From: Streptomyces panaciradicis
GTDB taxonomy: Bacteria; Actinomycetota; Actinomycetes; Streptomycetales; Streptomycetaceae
Length of the DNA: 64,000 bases
Assembly (NCBI RefSeq): GCF_023516615.1
Contig: NZ_JAMGBF010000054.1
Location: 1-64,000 of the forward strand
Reading direction: 5' to 3'
Both the position numbers and the translations under genes were made by a program. Under the pieces are notes generated by a model. That model was not told the origin of the DNA and did not search any database. It worked only from the letters and a program-made list of their open reading frames with translations. Of this stretch, positions 6,778-15,225 are shown one piece after another. Each line of letters opens with the position of its first letter. The first letter of the stretch is position 1.

Positions 6778-8820
6778 CTACTCGGCGGCCAACTCCTCGA
6801 ACCGCTCCAGATCCCGCAGCCACGCCCGCGCCGAACTGTCGCTCGGCGCCCGCCAGTCGCCCCGCGGCGACAGCGAACCGCCCGCCGACACCTTCGGCCC
6901 GTTCGGCATCGCGGACCGTTTGAACTGCGCGAACCCGAAGAACCGCCGGCAGAACACGTCCAGCCAGCGCCGGATCTCCGGCAGGTCGTAGGCGACCCGC
7001 TTGGCGTCGGGGAAGCCCGGCGGCCAGTCGCCGGCCTCCGCGTCGTGCCAGGCGTGCCAGGCCAGGAACGCGATCTTCGACGGCCGGAAGCCGTAGCGCA
7101 GCACGTGGAAGAGCGTGAAGTCGTGCAGCGCGTACGGCCCGATCTTCGACTCCGTCGACTGCATCTCCTCGCCGGGCACCAGCTCCGGGCTGATCTCGGT
7201 GTCGAGGATCGCGGCGAGGGTCTTGCCGGTCTCCTCGTCGAACTGGCCGCTGCTGATGACCCACCGGATCAGATGCTGGATCAGCGTCTTCGGCACACCG
7301 CCGTTGACGTTGTAGTGGCTCATCTGGTCGCCCACGCCGTACGTCGACCAGCCGAGCGCCAGCTCGGAGAGGTCACCGGTGCCGAGCACGATGCCGCCGC
7401 GCTGGTTGGCCAGCCGGAACAGGTAGTCGGTGCGCAGACCGGCCTGCACGTTCTCGAAGGTGACGTCGTAGACCGGCTCACCGGCGGCGAACGGGTGGTC
7501 CATCTCCTTCAGCATCAGCCGCGCGGTCGGCGTGATGTCCAGCTCGGCGGAGGTGACGCCGAGGGAGTTCATCAGCTTGTGGGCGTTGTCCTTGGTGTGG
7601 TCGCTGGTGGCGAACCCGGGCAGGGTCCAGGCCAGGATGTCGCTGCGCGGCCGCCCCGCGCGGTCCATGGCGCGGGCGGCGACGATCAGCGCGTGCGTGG
7701 AGTCCAGGCCGCCGGACACCCCGATGACGACCTTCGGGCCGCCGATCGACACCAGGCGCTGCTGGAGGCCCGCGACCTGGATGTTGTACGCCTCGTAGCA
7801 GTCCTGGGCGAGCCGCTCGGCGTCGGCCGGCACGAACGGGAAGCGTTCGAGACGGCGCCTGAGACCCAGGTCGCCCAGGGGCGGCTCCAGTTCGAACGCC
7901 ACCGTACGGAAGTCACCGGTGCGGTCCTGGTGCGTACGGCGGTTCTCGTCGAACGTGCCCATCCGCAGCCGCTCCTGCCGCAGCAGGTCGAGGTCCACGT
8001 CGGCCACCGCGTACTCGTCGCCCAGCGGGAAGCGCTCGGTCTCGGCCAGCAGCACGCCGTTCTCGTAGACCATGGCCTGGCCGTCCCAGGACAGGTCGGT
8101 GGTCGACTCGCCGAGACCGGCCGCGGCGTAGACGTACGCGGCCAGACAGCGGGAGGACGCCGAGCGGCACAGCAGCTTGCGGTCCTCGGCGCGGCCCACC
8201 GTGATCGGGCTGCCCGAGAGGTTGACCAGGACGGTCGCACCGGCCAGGGCCGCCTCCGCGCTGGGCGGCACCGGCACCCACATGTCCTCGCAGATCTCCG
8301 CGTGCAGCACCAGACCGGGCACGTCCTCTGCCGCGAACAGCAGGTCCACGCCGAACGGCACCGTCTCGCCGGCGACCCGGATCGTCCCACCGCGCTCGTC
8401 GGCGCCGTCGCCGATCTGCCGCCGCTCGTAGAACTCGCGGTAGTTCGGCGGGTACGACTTCGGCACCACGCCCAGGACGCGGCCGCGGTGCACGACCACC
8501 GCGCAGTTGTAGACCCGGTTGCGGTGGCGCAGGGGGGCGCCGACGACCAGGACCGGCAGCAGCCCGGCCGAGCCGGCCACCACGTCCCGCAGCGCGCCCT
8601 CGACCTCGTCGAGCAGGGCGTCCTGCAGCAGCAGGTCCTCGATCGAGTAGCCGCACAGCACCATCTCCGGGAAGACGGCGACCGCGACGCCCTCCTCGGC
8701 GCACCTGCGCGCGTGACGCAGCACCGCCTCGGCGTTGGCGGGCGGGTCGGCGATGACGGTGTGGCCCGTGCAGGCGGCGACCCGCGCGAAACCGTGCTGA
8801 TAGATCGACCAGAAGTTCAA
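6778..8820 (-). CDS. nadE: Glutamine-dependent NAD+ synthase
   Basis: Makes NAD+ from deamido-NAD+, ATP and glutamine; this is the last step of NAD synthesis. The 680 residues form two domains. The N-terminal nitrilase-type glutaminase has its triad at Glu52 (VFPEMVLCGY), Lys121 (GVVPKSYPPN) and Cys177 (HAEICEDMW). The C-terminal synthetase has the PP-loop VSGGLDSTHALIV at about 368-380. The length equals that of the mycobacterial type, which channels ammonia between the domains. The start is TTG at 8820, supported by GAGGAAG five bases upstream and by the conserved N-terminal NFWSIYQHGFARVAACTGH. No upstream ATG in frame fits better. The gene converges with the MFS gene and stands alone. Confidence 0.95.
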   Translation of the reverse strand: MNFWSIYQHGFARVAACTGHTVIADPPANAEAVLRHARRCAEEGVAVAVFPEMVLCGYSIEDLLLQDALLDEVEGALRDVVAGSAGLLPVLVVGAPLRHRNRVYNCAVVVHRGRVLGVVPKSYPPNYREFYERRQIGDGADERGGTIRVAGETVPFGVDLLFAAEDVPGLVLHAEICEDMWVPVPPSAEAALAGATVLVNLSGSPITVGRAEDRKLLCRSASSRCLAAYVYAAAGLGESTTDLSWDGQAMVYENGVLLAETERFPLGDEYAVADVDLDLLRQERLRMGTFDENRRTHQDRTGDFRTVAFELEPPLGDLGLRRRLERFPFVPADAERLAQDCYEAYNIQVAGLQQRLVSIGGPKVVIGVSGGLDSTHALIVAARAMDRAGRPRSDILAWTLPGFATSDHTKDNAHKLMNSLGVTSAELDITPTARLMLKEMDHPFAAGEPVYDVTFENVQAGLRTDYLFRLANQRGGIVLGTGDLSELALGWSTYGVGDQMSHYNVNGGVPKTLIQHLIRWVISSGQFDEETGKTLAAILDTEISPELVPGEEMQSTESKIGPYALHDFTLFHVLRYGFRPSKIAFLAWHAWHDAEAGDWPPGFPDAKRVAYDLPEIRRWLDVFCRRFFGFAQFKRSAMPNGPKVSAGGSLSPRGDWRAPSDSSARAWLRDLERFEELAAE

Positions 8821-8941
8821 CGGTGCTTCCTCGGGTGAAGGCGGAGTCGAGGCAGGCGCCCAGTGTAATCGTCAGAGCGACGCGATGGGGGTGCGGGGGG
8901 CGGCTCGCACCCCGTCCCGCGCCCCCGGGCGCCTGGCGTCC

Positions 8942-10558
8942 TCAGCTCTGGTACCCCACCACCGTCATCATTCCCGCCTCCGCGTGGTAGACGTTGTGGC
9001 AGTGCAGCATCCACAGGCCCGGGTTGTCGGCGTCGAAGTCGACCGAGAGCGTGCCCTTGGGCAGCACCAGCGCCGTGTCCTTGCGCACCCCGTCCTGGTC
9101 CCCCGCGGCCAGCGCGAAGGTGTGGCCGTGCAGATGGATCGGGTGCCACATGGACGTCCGGTTGGTGAAGCGCAGCCTGACCCGTTCCCCGGCGCGCACG
9201 GGGTGCCGCTGCGAGGCGTCGTAGGGCTTGCGGTCGAAGGCCCAGTCGTAGCGCGTCATCGTGCCGGTCAGCGACAGGTCGATTGTCCGGTCCGGCGCCT
9301 TCCGCTCCAGCGCGACCGACTCGTCGACCGTGAGCTTGTGCGCGGCCAGGAGCCTTCCGTCGAGCTCCTGCGGGCGGGCCTCGGCGGTGGGCGCCGCGCC
9401 GCCGCCGGTGCGCAGGACGGCCATCGTGGAGGCGTTCTTGCCCTCGGCCAGCGCGGTCAGCGGGAAGGCGCCGTCGCCGGCCGTCACGATCACGTCGTAC
9501 CGCTCGCCCATGCCGATGAGCAGCGCGTCCCCCTGCGCGTGCCGCACCGGGTAGCCGTCGGTGTGCGTCACCGTCAGCTCATGGCCGCCGAGGGCGACGC
9601 GGAAGGCGGTGTCCCCGCCGGCGTTGATCAACCGGATCCGGATCCGGTCCCCCGGATCGGCCCGGAAGACCGAAGGAGCCTCCGCCGTACGCCCGTTGAC
9701 GAGGTAGTACGGATACGCCACATCGCCGGGGTCGCCGCCCAGCAGGTCGCTGCGGGCACCCACCAGCCTCCGGGAGGGGCCGGACCCGTCCGAGGACGCC
9801 GACGCCGGACCCGGCGTCCGCATCGACATGCCGGACATGCCCTGGCCGGCGGACCCGGACCCGGACCCGGAGCCCGAGCCGTCCATGTCCATGCCGCGCA
9901 TCCCGCCGCCCAGTTCGGCGAGCACGGCGTCCGGGGTGGAGCCGTCCACCCCGTCGACCCAGTCGTCCAGCAGCACGACCCACTCCCTGTCGTACGACAG
10001 GGGCTCCCTCGGGTCGTCGACGATCAGCGGGGCGTACAGCCCCCGGTCCAGCTGGACCCCGGTGTGCGGGTGGAACCAGAACGTGCCCGGATACGGGACG
10101 GTGAAGCGGTAGTCGAACGCCGCCCCCGACTCGATCGGGCCCTGGGTCAGGCCGGGCACGCCGTCCATGTCGTTGCGCAGGGCGATGCCGTGCCAGTGCA
10201 GGGAGGTGGTGTCGGGGAGGTGGTTGGCCAGGGTCAGGGCGAGGGTGTCGCCCGCGGTGACCCGGATCTCCTCGCCGGGCAGATCACCGCCGTACGACCA
10301 GGACCTGACGGTGTGTTCGCCGAGGTCCAGCCGGCTCTCGGTGGCGGTGAGGCGGTGCTGCCGGACGGTGCCGCCGCTCGCGGCGCGCCGCTGCTCGGCG
10401 GCGGCCACCTCCGCGCCGCCCGGACTCACATAGCCCGTGGGGGAGTTCGGGGTGGAGCCGCCTGACGTGCTCGCGGCCGCGTCCGGGGACGCGGCCAGGG
10501 CTCCCGCCCAGGCGAGGACGGACGCGCCGAGGACCGAACGGCGGGTGGGAAGGGGCAT
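8942..10558 (-). CDS. Multicopper oxidase, Tat-exported
   Basis: A 538-residue three-domain copper oxidase that couples oxidation of a substrate, possibly Cu(I) or phenols, to reduction of O2 outside the membrane. The N terminus MPLPTRRSVLGASVLAWAG is a twin-arginine signal. The copper ligand motifs are HWHGIALRNDMDG, FWFHPHTG, HPIHLHGHTF and the C-terminal HCHNVYHAEAGMM, with Met as the axial T1 residue. A Met/Gly/Ser segment near residue 275 (GMDMDGSG ... QGMSGMSM) resembles the Met-rich copper-binding inserts of CueO-type enzymes. ATG 10558 has GAGGTG ten bases before it. Nearby DUF305 and DUF3105 genes support a copper-related role, though this is inference. It is not the small two-domain laccase. 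Confidence 0.93.
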   Translation of the reverse strand: MPLPTRRSVLGASVLAWAGALAASPDAAASTSGGSTPNSPTGYVSPGGAEVAAAEQRRAASGGTVRQHRLTATESRLDLGEHTVRSWSYGGDLPGEEIRVTAGDTLALTLANHLPDTTSLHWHGIALRNDMDGVPGLTQGPIESGAAFDYRFTVPYPGTFWFHPHTGVQLDRGLYAPLIVDDPREPLSYDREWVVLLDDWVDGVDGSTPDAVLAELGGGMRGMDMDGSGSGSGSGSAGQGMSGMSMRTPGPASASSDGSGPSRRLVGARSDLLGGDPGDVAYPYYLVNGRTAEAPSVFRADPGDRIRIRLINAGGDTAFRVALGGHELTVTHTDGYPVRHAQGDALLIGMGERYDVIVTAGDGAFPLTALAEGKNASTMAVLRTGGGAAPTAEARPQELDGRLLAAHKLTVDESVALERKAPDRTIDLSLTGTMTRYDWAFDRKPYDASQRHPVRAGERVRLRFTNRTSMWHPIHLHGHTFALAAGDQDGVRKDTALVLPKGTLSVDFDADNPGLWMLHCHNVYHAEAGMMTVVGYQS

Positions 10559-10668
10559 GATGTGCTGACACCTCGTCTGAGTGGTGCTGGGCAAAAGGCC
10601 GTACCGTACGGGTCTGCCGCTTCGGGGTGCCCCTCCGTGAGGGCGGGCCGAGGCGGCCGGTGCGAGGC

Positions 10669-10842
10669 CTATATGTGCAGCACCGACAGGCCGTCGAACG
10701 ACGGTCTGCCGGGAGGTGGGGTCAGCCACGGGGCCCGCGGGGCGCGGGCGGGGCGGGACGGAACGCGCGCGATGACGAGGCCGAGGAGCAGGACGGCGAG
10801 CGGCAGCGGCCGCCGGTCCGTCGCGCTCCTCGATCCGGTCAT
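10669..10842 (-). CDS. Small putative membrane or secreted peptide (57 aa)
   Basis: A short reading frame starting at ATG 10842, MTGSRSATDRRPLP, followed by one hydrophobic stretch LAVLLLGLVIARV and a Pro/Arg-rich tail ending in GLSVLHI. Nearly all codons end in G or C, as in real genes here. The sequence TAGGGT, a good -10 hexamer, begins 12 bases before the ATG, so a leaderless message is possible. It lies 110 bases upstream of the multicopper oxidase on the same strand and may share its transcript. I recognise no family. The main doubt is that GC-rich DNA gives such frames by chance. Confidence 0.45.
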   Translation of the reverse strand: MTGSRSATDRRPLPLAVLLLGLVIARVPSRPARAPRAPWLTPPPGRPSFDGLSVLHI

Positions 10843-10873
10843 GTGCGCACCCTACCCCCGCCGGGTATGCGAA

Positions 10874-10899
10874 CGCCCGCTCCCCGGAGGGAACGGGCG
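10874..10899 (-). terminator. Terminator of the sedolisin gene
   Basis: The hairpin CGCCCGCTCCC / GGGAACGGGCG (one mismatch, four-base loop) lies 30 bases after the protease stop codon. Confidence 0.75.
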
Positions 10900-10928
10900 C
10901 ACGCTGTTTCGCCGGTGTCGCGAGGACC

Positions 10929-12866
10929 TCAGTGGCGCTTGTACGAGTCCACGTAGCCGTTCGCGGGCGAGCCCACGCCGGTCACGTCGTCGTAGCCCTT
11001 GACCGCGGACAGCGAGCTGTCCTTGCCGAGGCTGCGGACCGAGGTGACGAGACCGCCGGTGGCGTCGTAGCCGTTGGCGAAGTCCACGCGGGCGACCGCG
11101 AGGTCCTTGCCGGTCGGCTTGTCGGTCACGTCGTGGTACACGCCCTTGCCGTAACGGGCGTAGATCTCCGGGTTGGCGAAGCCGATCGCCTTGCCGCGCG
11201 CCTCCTGGGCCAGGGCCTGGACGGCGGCGATGACCGGGGCCGCGAGCGAGGTGCCGCCGATGCGGTACTCGTCGTAGGCCTGGGTCTTGCCGTCGGGCAT
11301 GGTCTGCGTCTGGCCGACCAGGAAGCCGGTGTTGGGGTCGGCGATGGCCGCGATGTCCGGGACGACACGGTTGCCCTCGGCGTTGTTGGCCGTGGCCAGC
11401 GCGTTCGGGACGACGCCCTTCTGGTAGTACGGCTCGGCGACCGTCTTGCTGGTGCCGCCGCCCGCGCCCGAGGTGAAGGCGCCGGGGAAGTTGGTCCAGC
11501 TCTTGCCGTCGGCCGACAGCAGGGCCTTCTCGGTGCCCCAGCCGGTCTCCCACTGGTAGGCGTCGCTCTTGCCCACCGCGAGGGAGGTACCGCCGACCGC
11601 CGTCACCCAGGCCGAGTTGGCCGGGGTGTCGACCTGCTTCGTACCGGTGTTGGCGACCTCGTCGCCGTTGTCACCGGAGGAGAAGTAGAAGCCGATGCCC
11701 TCGACCGCGCCGAACTGGAACACCTGGTCGTAGGCGGCCGCGAGGTCCGGCGTCTGGTTGGCCTCGATGTCGCCCCACGAGTTGGAGACGATGTCGGCGA
11801 GGTGGTTGTCGACCACCTTGCTCAGCGAGTCCAGCAGGTCGTTGTCCATGCAGGACGCCGAGCCCACGTAGGTGACGTCCGCGGCCGGCGCGACCGCGTG
11901 CACGGCCTCGACGTCGAGGGTCTCCTCGCCGTACCAGCCCGCGGCCCCGCAGTCCTTGGTGTTCGTGTACTTCGCGGGCAGCACCTGGTGCAGCTGACCG
12001 GTCGTCCACTTGGCGTCGCCGTGCTTCGTCGCGTACGTCTGCGCGTCGAGGGCGATGGTCGGCGAGGCGTAGGCGTCCGTGATGGCGACGCGGACGCCCT
12101 TGCCGGTGTAGCTGCCCGCGCCGTACGCGGCGCGCAGCTGCTTGCCGGTGTAGCCCTTGATGGCGTACGGGATCTTCGAACCGTACGCGTCCGGCAGCGT
12201 GCTCGCGATGTTCGAGCCGTAGTACGAGGAGAACGGCCCGGAGTTGCGGAACACGGTCTCCGGCGGCGGCAGCTGGTCGTCGTGGGTCGCCTTGTGCGGG
12301 GCGTTGTCCAGGCCGGTGACGGTCAGGACGGCACCCTTGAGGCTGTCGGGCACCGAGGCCGTCTTCGACGGCGCGCGGTAGGTCTTCGAGCCCTTGGCGA
12401 AGTTGTGCAGCTGGGTGCCGAACGCCTTCTCGGCGGCGGCCACGTCACCGGAGACGGAGACGTAGTGCCGGGTGACGCCGGTGACCTTCAGGCCGTTCGA
12501 CTTCAGCCACGACGTGACCGCGGCCACCTGGGCCTTGGTCGCGCCGAAACGTGTCTGCGCCTTCTTGGAGCTGAGGTACTTGCCGTAGAGCGGCGAGCTC
12601 GGGTCGGACACGGCCCTTGCGTAGGCCGCGAGGCCCGCCGCGTCCTTGCCGGCCAGGTAGACCCGGAGGGAGACCTGGGCGCCGTTGGAGGCATCGCCCT
12701 TGTCCGCCTTGGCCGTCGCCCACGCGGGCTTGGTGCCCGCGAGCGCGTCCCTGGCCGGGTTGTCCGCGGCGTGCGCCGCGGGTATGCCGAGCGCCAACGC
12801 GCCGGCGAGCATGGGCAGAGTTGCCGCCATGCTCGTGGCACGCAGTCTGGCGCGGTTGGATCTCAT
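10929..12866 (-). CDS. Secreted sedolisin-family (S53) serine-carboxyl protease
   Basis: A 645-residue prepro-enzyme. Residues 1-33 form a Sec signal (ends in PAAHA). About residues 45-200 form the prokumamolisin activation domain (SLRVYLAGKDAAGL; RHYVSVSGDVAAAEKAFGT), removed on maturation. The catalytic domain shows EETLDVEAVHAVAP with the Glu and Asp of the triad, SNSWGD for the oxyanion Asp, and the serine in IGGTSLAAPVIAA. The family consensus around the serine is SGTS, so the first residue is Gly here. A C-terminal calcium site is visible in YDDVTGVGSPANG. It would cut proteins outside the cell at acidic pH. ATG 12866 has GGGGG about four bases before it. The gene is monocistronic with its own terminator. 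Confidence 0.93.
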   Translation of the reverse strand: MRSNRARLRATSMAATLPMLAGALALGIPAAHAADNPARDALAGTKPAWATAKADKGDASNGAQVSLRVYLAGKDAAGLAAYARAVSDPSSPLYGKYLSSKKAQTRFGATKAQVAAVTSWLKSNGLKVTGVTRHYVSVSGDVAAAEKAFGTQLHNFAKGSKTYRAPSKTASVPDSLKGAVLTVTGLDNAPHKATHDDQLPPPETVFRNSGPFSSYYGSNIASTLPDAYGSKIPYAIKGYTGKQLRAAYGAGSYTGKGVRVAITDAYASPTIALDAQTYATKHGDAKWTTGQLHQVLPAKYTNTKDCGAAGWYGEETLDVEAVHAVAPAADVTYVGSASCMDNDLLDSLSKVVDNHLADIVSNSWGDIEANQTPDLAAAYDQVFQFGAVEGIGFYFSSGDNGDEVANTGTKQVDTPANSAWVTAVGGTSLAVGKSDAYQWETGWGTEKALLSADGKSWTNFPGAFTSGAGGGTSKTVAEPYYQKGVVPNALATANNAEGNRVVPDIAAIADPNTGFLVGQTQTMPDGKTQAYDEYRIGGTSLAAPVIAAVQALAQEARGKAIGFANPEIYARYGKGVYHDVTDKPTGKDLAVARVDFANGYDATGGLVTSVRSLGKDSSLSAVKGYDDVTGVGSPANGYVDSYKRH

Positions 12867-13024
12867 AGAACCCCCTGCGATGCGGTTCTTCGCATGTGTG
12901 GTCGTCTCGTCGCAGTGATCCGCGTAGACATCCCGCTCCGCGGCGGAGGGGCGGGGTGTGGATCAAGCGATGGGGGCCACTCTTTCGATGAACCGTTCAT
13001 GCCAGGGGAAATCGCAGGCCAAGA

Positions 13025-13063
13025 GAACCCCAAGGAACGGTCAGGACGGGCGATTTGGGGTTT
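13025..13063 (-). terminator. Probable terminator of the DUF3105-DUF305 operon
   Basis: The arms GAACCCCAA and TTGGGGTTT, with one end mismatch and a 21-base loop, lie 29 bases after the DUF305 stop. The T-run follows the stem only weakly on the minus strand. The rest of 12867-13091 should hold the protease promoter, but I see no clear boxes. Confidence 0.5.
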
Positions 13064-13091
13064 TCGTCCCTACGCTCGCAAGCCCGAAATG

Positions 13092-13718
13092 CTAGGAACG
13101 CGCTTTCGCGCCCCGCTCCTTGAGCATGTCCGCCATCAGCTGGATCTCCGACCGCTGCGCCTCGACCATGCCCTGCGCGAGCCGCTTCTCCACGCCCACC
13201 GTGCATTTGGCGACGCAGCCCTCGGCCATGTGGACGCCGCCCTTGTGATGCTCCGTCATGAGCTGCAGGTACAGCACCTCGGCCTGCTTGCCGCCGAGGG
13301 CCGACAGCTTCTTCAGCTCGGTGTTGGTGGCCATCCCCGGCATCAGCGCGCCGTCCTTGCCGGACGCCATGCCGCCCATGCCCATCCAGGTCATCGGCGG
13401 GTCCGCCGACACCTTCGGCAGCCCCCACAGGTCCAGCCAGCCCAGCAGCATGCCGCGCTGGTTGGCCTGCGTCTGGGCGATGTCGTAGGCGAGCCGCCGT
13501 ACTTCCTCGTTCTTCGTGCGGTCCCGCACGATGTACGACATCTCCACGGCCTGCTGGTGATGCACCGCCATGTCCCGCGCGAACCCGGCGTCCGCGGAGT
13601 CGGCGGACGGCGTGCCCGGGCCGGAGCCGTCGTCCTCGGCGACCGCGTACGTGACCGCGCCGGCCGCGACCAGCACCGCCGCGGCGGCCCCCGTGATCCA
13701 GCCGATGTGCCGCTTCAC
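13092..13718 (-). CDS. DUF305 family membrane-anchored protein
   Basis: A 208-residue protein with one N-terminal helix (GAAAAVLVAAGAVTYAVA) that anchors or exports it, then a four-helix DUF305 domain. The paired histidine motifs MAVHHQQAVEMSY and MTEHHKGGVHMAEG are the mark of this ferritin-like family, often found beside copper genes. Between them lies a Met- and Gly-rich loop (MTWMGMGGMASG). The function of DUF305 is not established; metal binding by the His/Met residues is a reasonable inference. The start is GTG 13718, one base after the TGA of the upstream DUF3105 gene, so translation is coupled. The multicopper oxidase lies about 2.5 kb away on the same strand. Confidence 0.88.
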   Translation of the reverse strand: MKRHIGWITGAAAAVLVAAGAVTYAVAEDDGSGPGTPSADSADAGFARDMAVHHQQAVEMSYIVRDRTKNEEVRRLAYDIAQTQANQRGMLLGWLDLWGLPKVSADPPMTWMGMGGMASGKDGALMPGMATNTELKKLSALGGKQAEVLYLQLMTEHHKGGVHMAEGCVAKCTVGVEKRLAQGMVEAQRSEIQLMADMLKERGAKARS

Positions 13719-13719
13719 G

Positions 13720-14406
13720 TCACATCGTCCCGCCGGTGCACGAGGCGCCCGGCTCGGGCGTCTGCTTGCCCTGCACGTACGTCTCGAAGAACTTCGCGAC
13801 CTTCGGGTCGCTCGCGCTCGTCACCCCGAGCTGGTGCCCCCAGGCCGACAGCTCGATCGGCGAGGTCTGGTTCTCGTACGGGCTCATCAGCGAGTACGGC
13901 GTCTGCTTCACCTTCGCCGCGAGCGTGTCGACGTCCGCCTTCTTCGCCTTGCTCGTGTACGTCACCCACACGGCGCCGTGCTCCAGCGCGTGCACGGCGT
14001 TCTCGTCGTGCACGGCCTTGGTGTAGACGTCGCCGTTGCAGTTGAGCCACACCTGGTTGTGGTTGCCGCCGACCGGCGGGTGCATCGGGTAGTCCACGGT
14101 CCCGGTGACATGCGTGCGCGCCAGCTTGCCCGTCCAGGTCCGCACGCCGTCCTTGCCGGTGACGAAGTGGCCGGAGTCCCCGGAGTTGCCGCCCTTGGAA
14201 TCGCTCGCGGTGTCGTTCTTCTTGCCGTCGTCGCCGCTCTGGGACTTCACGACGAAGACGCCGCCGACGACCAGACCGGCGACCACGACCACGCTCGCCG
14301 CGATGGTCAGGATCCGGTTGCGCCGCTCGCGGGCCTGCTCGGCGCGCCGCATCTCCTCTACGCGCGCTCTGCGTGCCGCGCTGCTGCTCTTGTTGCCGGA
14401 AGCCAT
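13720..14406 (-). CDS. DUF3105 family membrane protein
   Basis: A 228-residue protein with a basic N-terminal cytosolic stretch (AARRARVEEMRRAEQARERRN), one membrane helix near residues 40-60, and an outer DUF3105 domain. Conserved family features are YPMHPPVGGNHNQVW, then HDENAVHALEHGAVWVTY, rich in His as if for metal binding, and two cysteines (WLNCNGD and GASCTGG near the end). No function is established for the family. ATG 14406 has AAGGA eight bases upstream; a longer frame to 14493 lacks such a site. It is the first gene of a two-gene operon with DUF305. Confidence 0.88.
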   Translation of the reverse strand: MASGNKSSSAARRARVEEMRRAEQARERRNRILTIAASVVVVAGLVVGGVFVVKSQSGDDGKKNDTASDSKGGNSGDSGHFVTGKDGVRTWTGKLARTHVTGTVDYPMHPPVGGNHNQVWLNCNGDVYTKAVHDENAVHALEHGAVWVTYTSKAKKADVDTLAAKVKQTPYSLMSPYENQTSPIELSAWGHQLGVTSASDPKVAKFFETYVQGKQTPEPGASCTGGTM

Positions 14407-14529
14407 CGCGGTGTCCTTCTGGGGAAAAGAGACGATCGGGTGGCCTGATCGTAGTGGGGCGGGGGAGTGATCCAGCAGACGGGTCACAGCCAATCGATTC
14501 CGACCGGCGCACGACCGATGCCGACCGAT

Positions 14530-14552
14530 AATTTGAACCGCAGATGCGCATT
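14530..14552. promoter_or_regulatory. NsrR-type operator before nsrR
   Basis: Half-sites AATTTGAACCG and AGATGCGCATT flank one central base, the 11-1-11 form described for NsrR of Streptomyces. The right half is close to that of the hmp site at 16476-16498; the left half is weaker. It ends 15 bases before the nsrR start, consistent with autoregulation. Confidence 0.65.
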
Positions 14553-14567
14553 ATCTACGCTGGCTTC

Positions 14568-15002
14568 ATGCGGCTGCTGCGCTCCACCGACCTCGCCCTG
14601 CGCGTCCTGATGCGGCTCGCCGTCGCGGGCGACTCCAGCCCCACGACCCGCGAGGTCGCCGCCGGCGTGGACGTGCCCTACACCCACGCGGCGAAGGTCG
14701 TCGCCGAACTGCAGCACATGGGGCTCGTCGACGCCCGGCGCGGCCGCGGCGGCGGACTCTCCCTCACCGACCGGGGGCGTACGGCGTCCGTCGGCGCCGT
14801 CGTGCGCGCCTTCGAGGGCGACGGCGACGTGGTCGACTGCGAGGGGGCGACGCCCTGCCCGCTGAACTCCGCCTGCCGTCTGCGCGGCGCGCTGCGGCGG
14901 GCCCAGGAGGCGTTCTTCGCCGCCCTGGACCCGCTCACCGTGGCGGACATCGTCGCGGAACCGACGGGGCCCCTGCTGCTCGGGATCTCCCGGGCGTCCT
15001 GA
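14568..15002 (+). CDS. nsrR: NO-sensing Rrf2-family repressor NsrR
   Basis: A 144-residue dimeric regulator whose [4Fe-4S] cluster reacts with nitric oxide. The winged helix is at residues 1-75 (STDLALRVLMRLAV; TREVAAGVDVPYTHAAKVVAEL; GRGGGLSL). The cluster ligands are Cys91, Cys97 and Cys103 in DCEGATPCPLNSACRL, spaced five residues apart. Asp8 corresponds to the fourth ligand known from S. coelicolor NsrR. ATG 14568 is chosen because it places Asp8 correctly; a start at 14544 would shift it. The flavohaemoglobin gene lies 0.2 kb downstream on the other strand, and both promoters carry matching operators, so NsrR should repress hmp and itself until NO appears. Confidence 0.93.
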   Translation: MRLLRSTDLALRVLMRLAVAGDSSPTTREVAAGVDVPYTHAAKVVAELQHMGLVDARRGRGGGLSLTDRGRTASVGAVVRAFEGDGDVVDCEGATPCPLNSACRLRGALRRAQEAFFAALDPLTVADIVAEPTGPLLLGISRAS

Positions 15003-15225
15003 GTCGGGGCCGGACTTTCGCACCCTTGGGGCGGGAGCTCGGACGGTCCGAGCCGGATGGGCCACTGGGTGCCTGAAGCGGGCGCGGAGCCGCAGCGGGT
15101 CCCGACATGGGCCCGGGGCGGGCGGTATCCGCTCTCCCGGGCCGTGTCCCGCACCGCGGACCGGACCCGCTCCGCGGGCGTCCTGGATCAGGCCCGGGCC
15201 TGGCCGGGCGCGGCTCAGGCGCGGC

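Noticed and set aside
10932..14045. 1037-codon plus-strand frame across the protease and DUF genes
   Set aside because: It crosses two real opposite genes and their intergenic DNA, with a composition change at each border.
15003..15225. Short gene between nsrR and hmp
   Set aside because: The plus-strand frame at 15057-15239 has no ribosome site and runs into the hmp stop; I see only GC-rich short repeats there.
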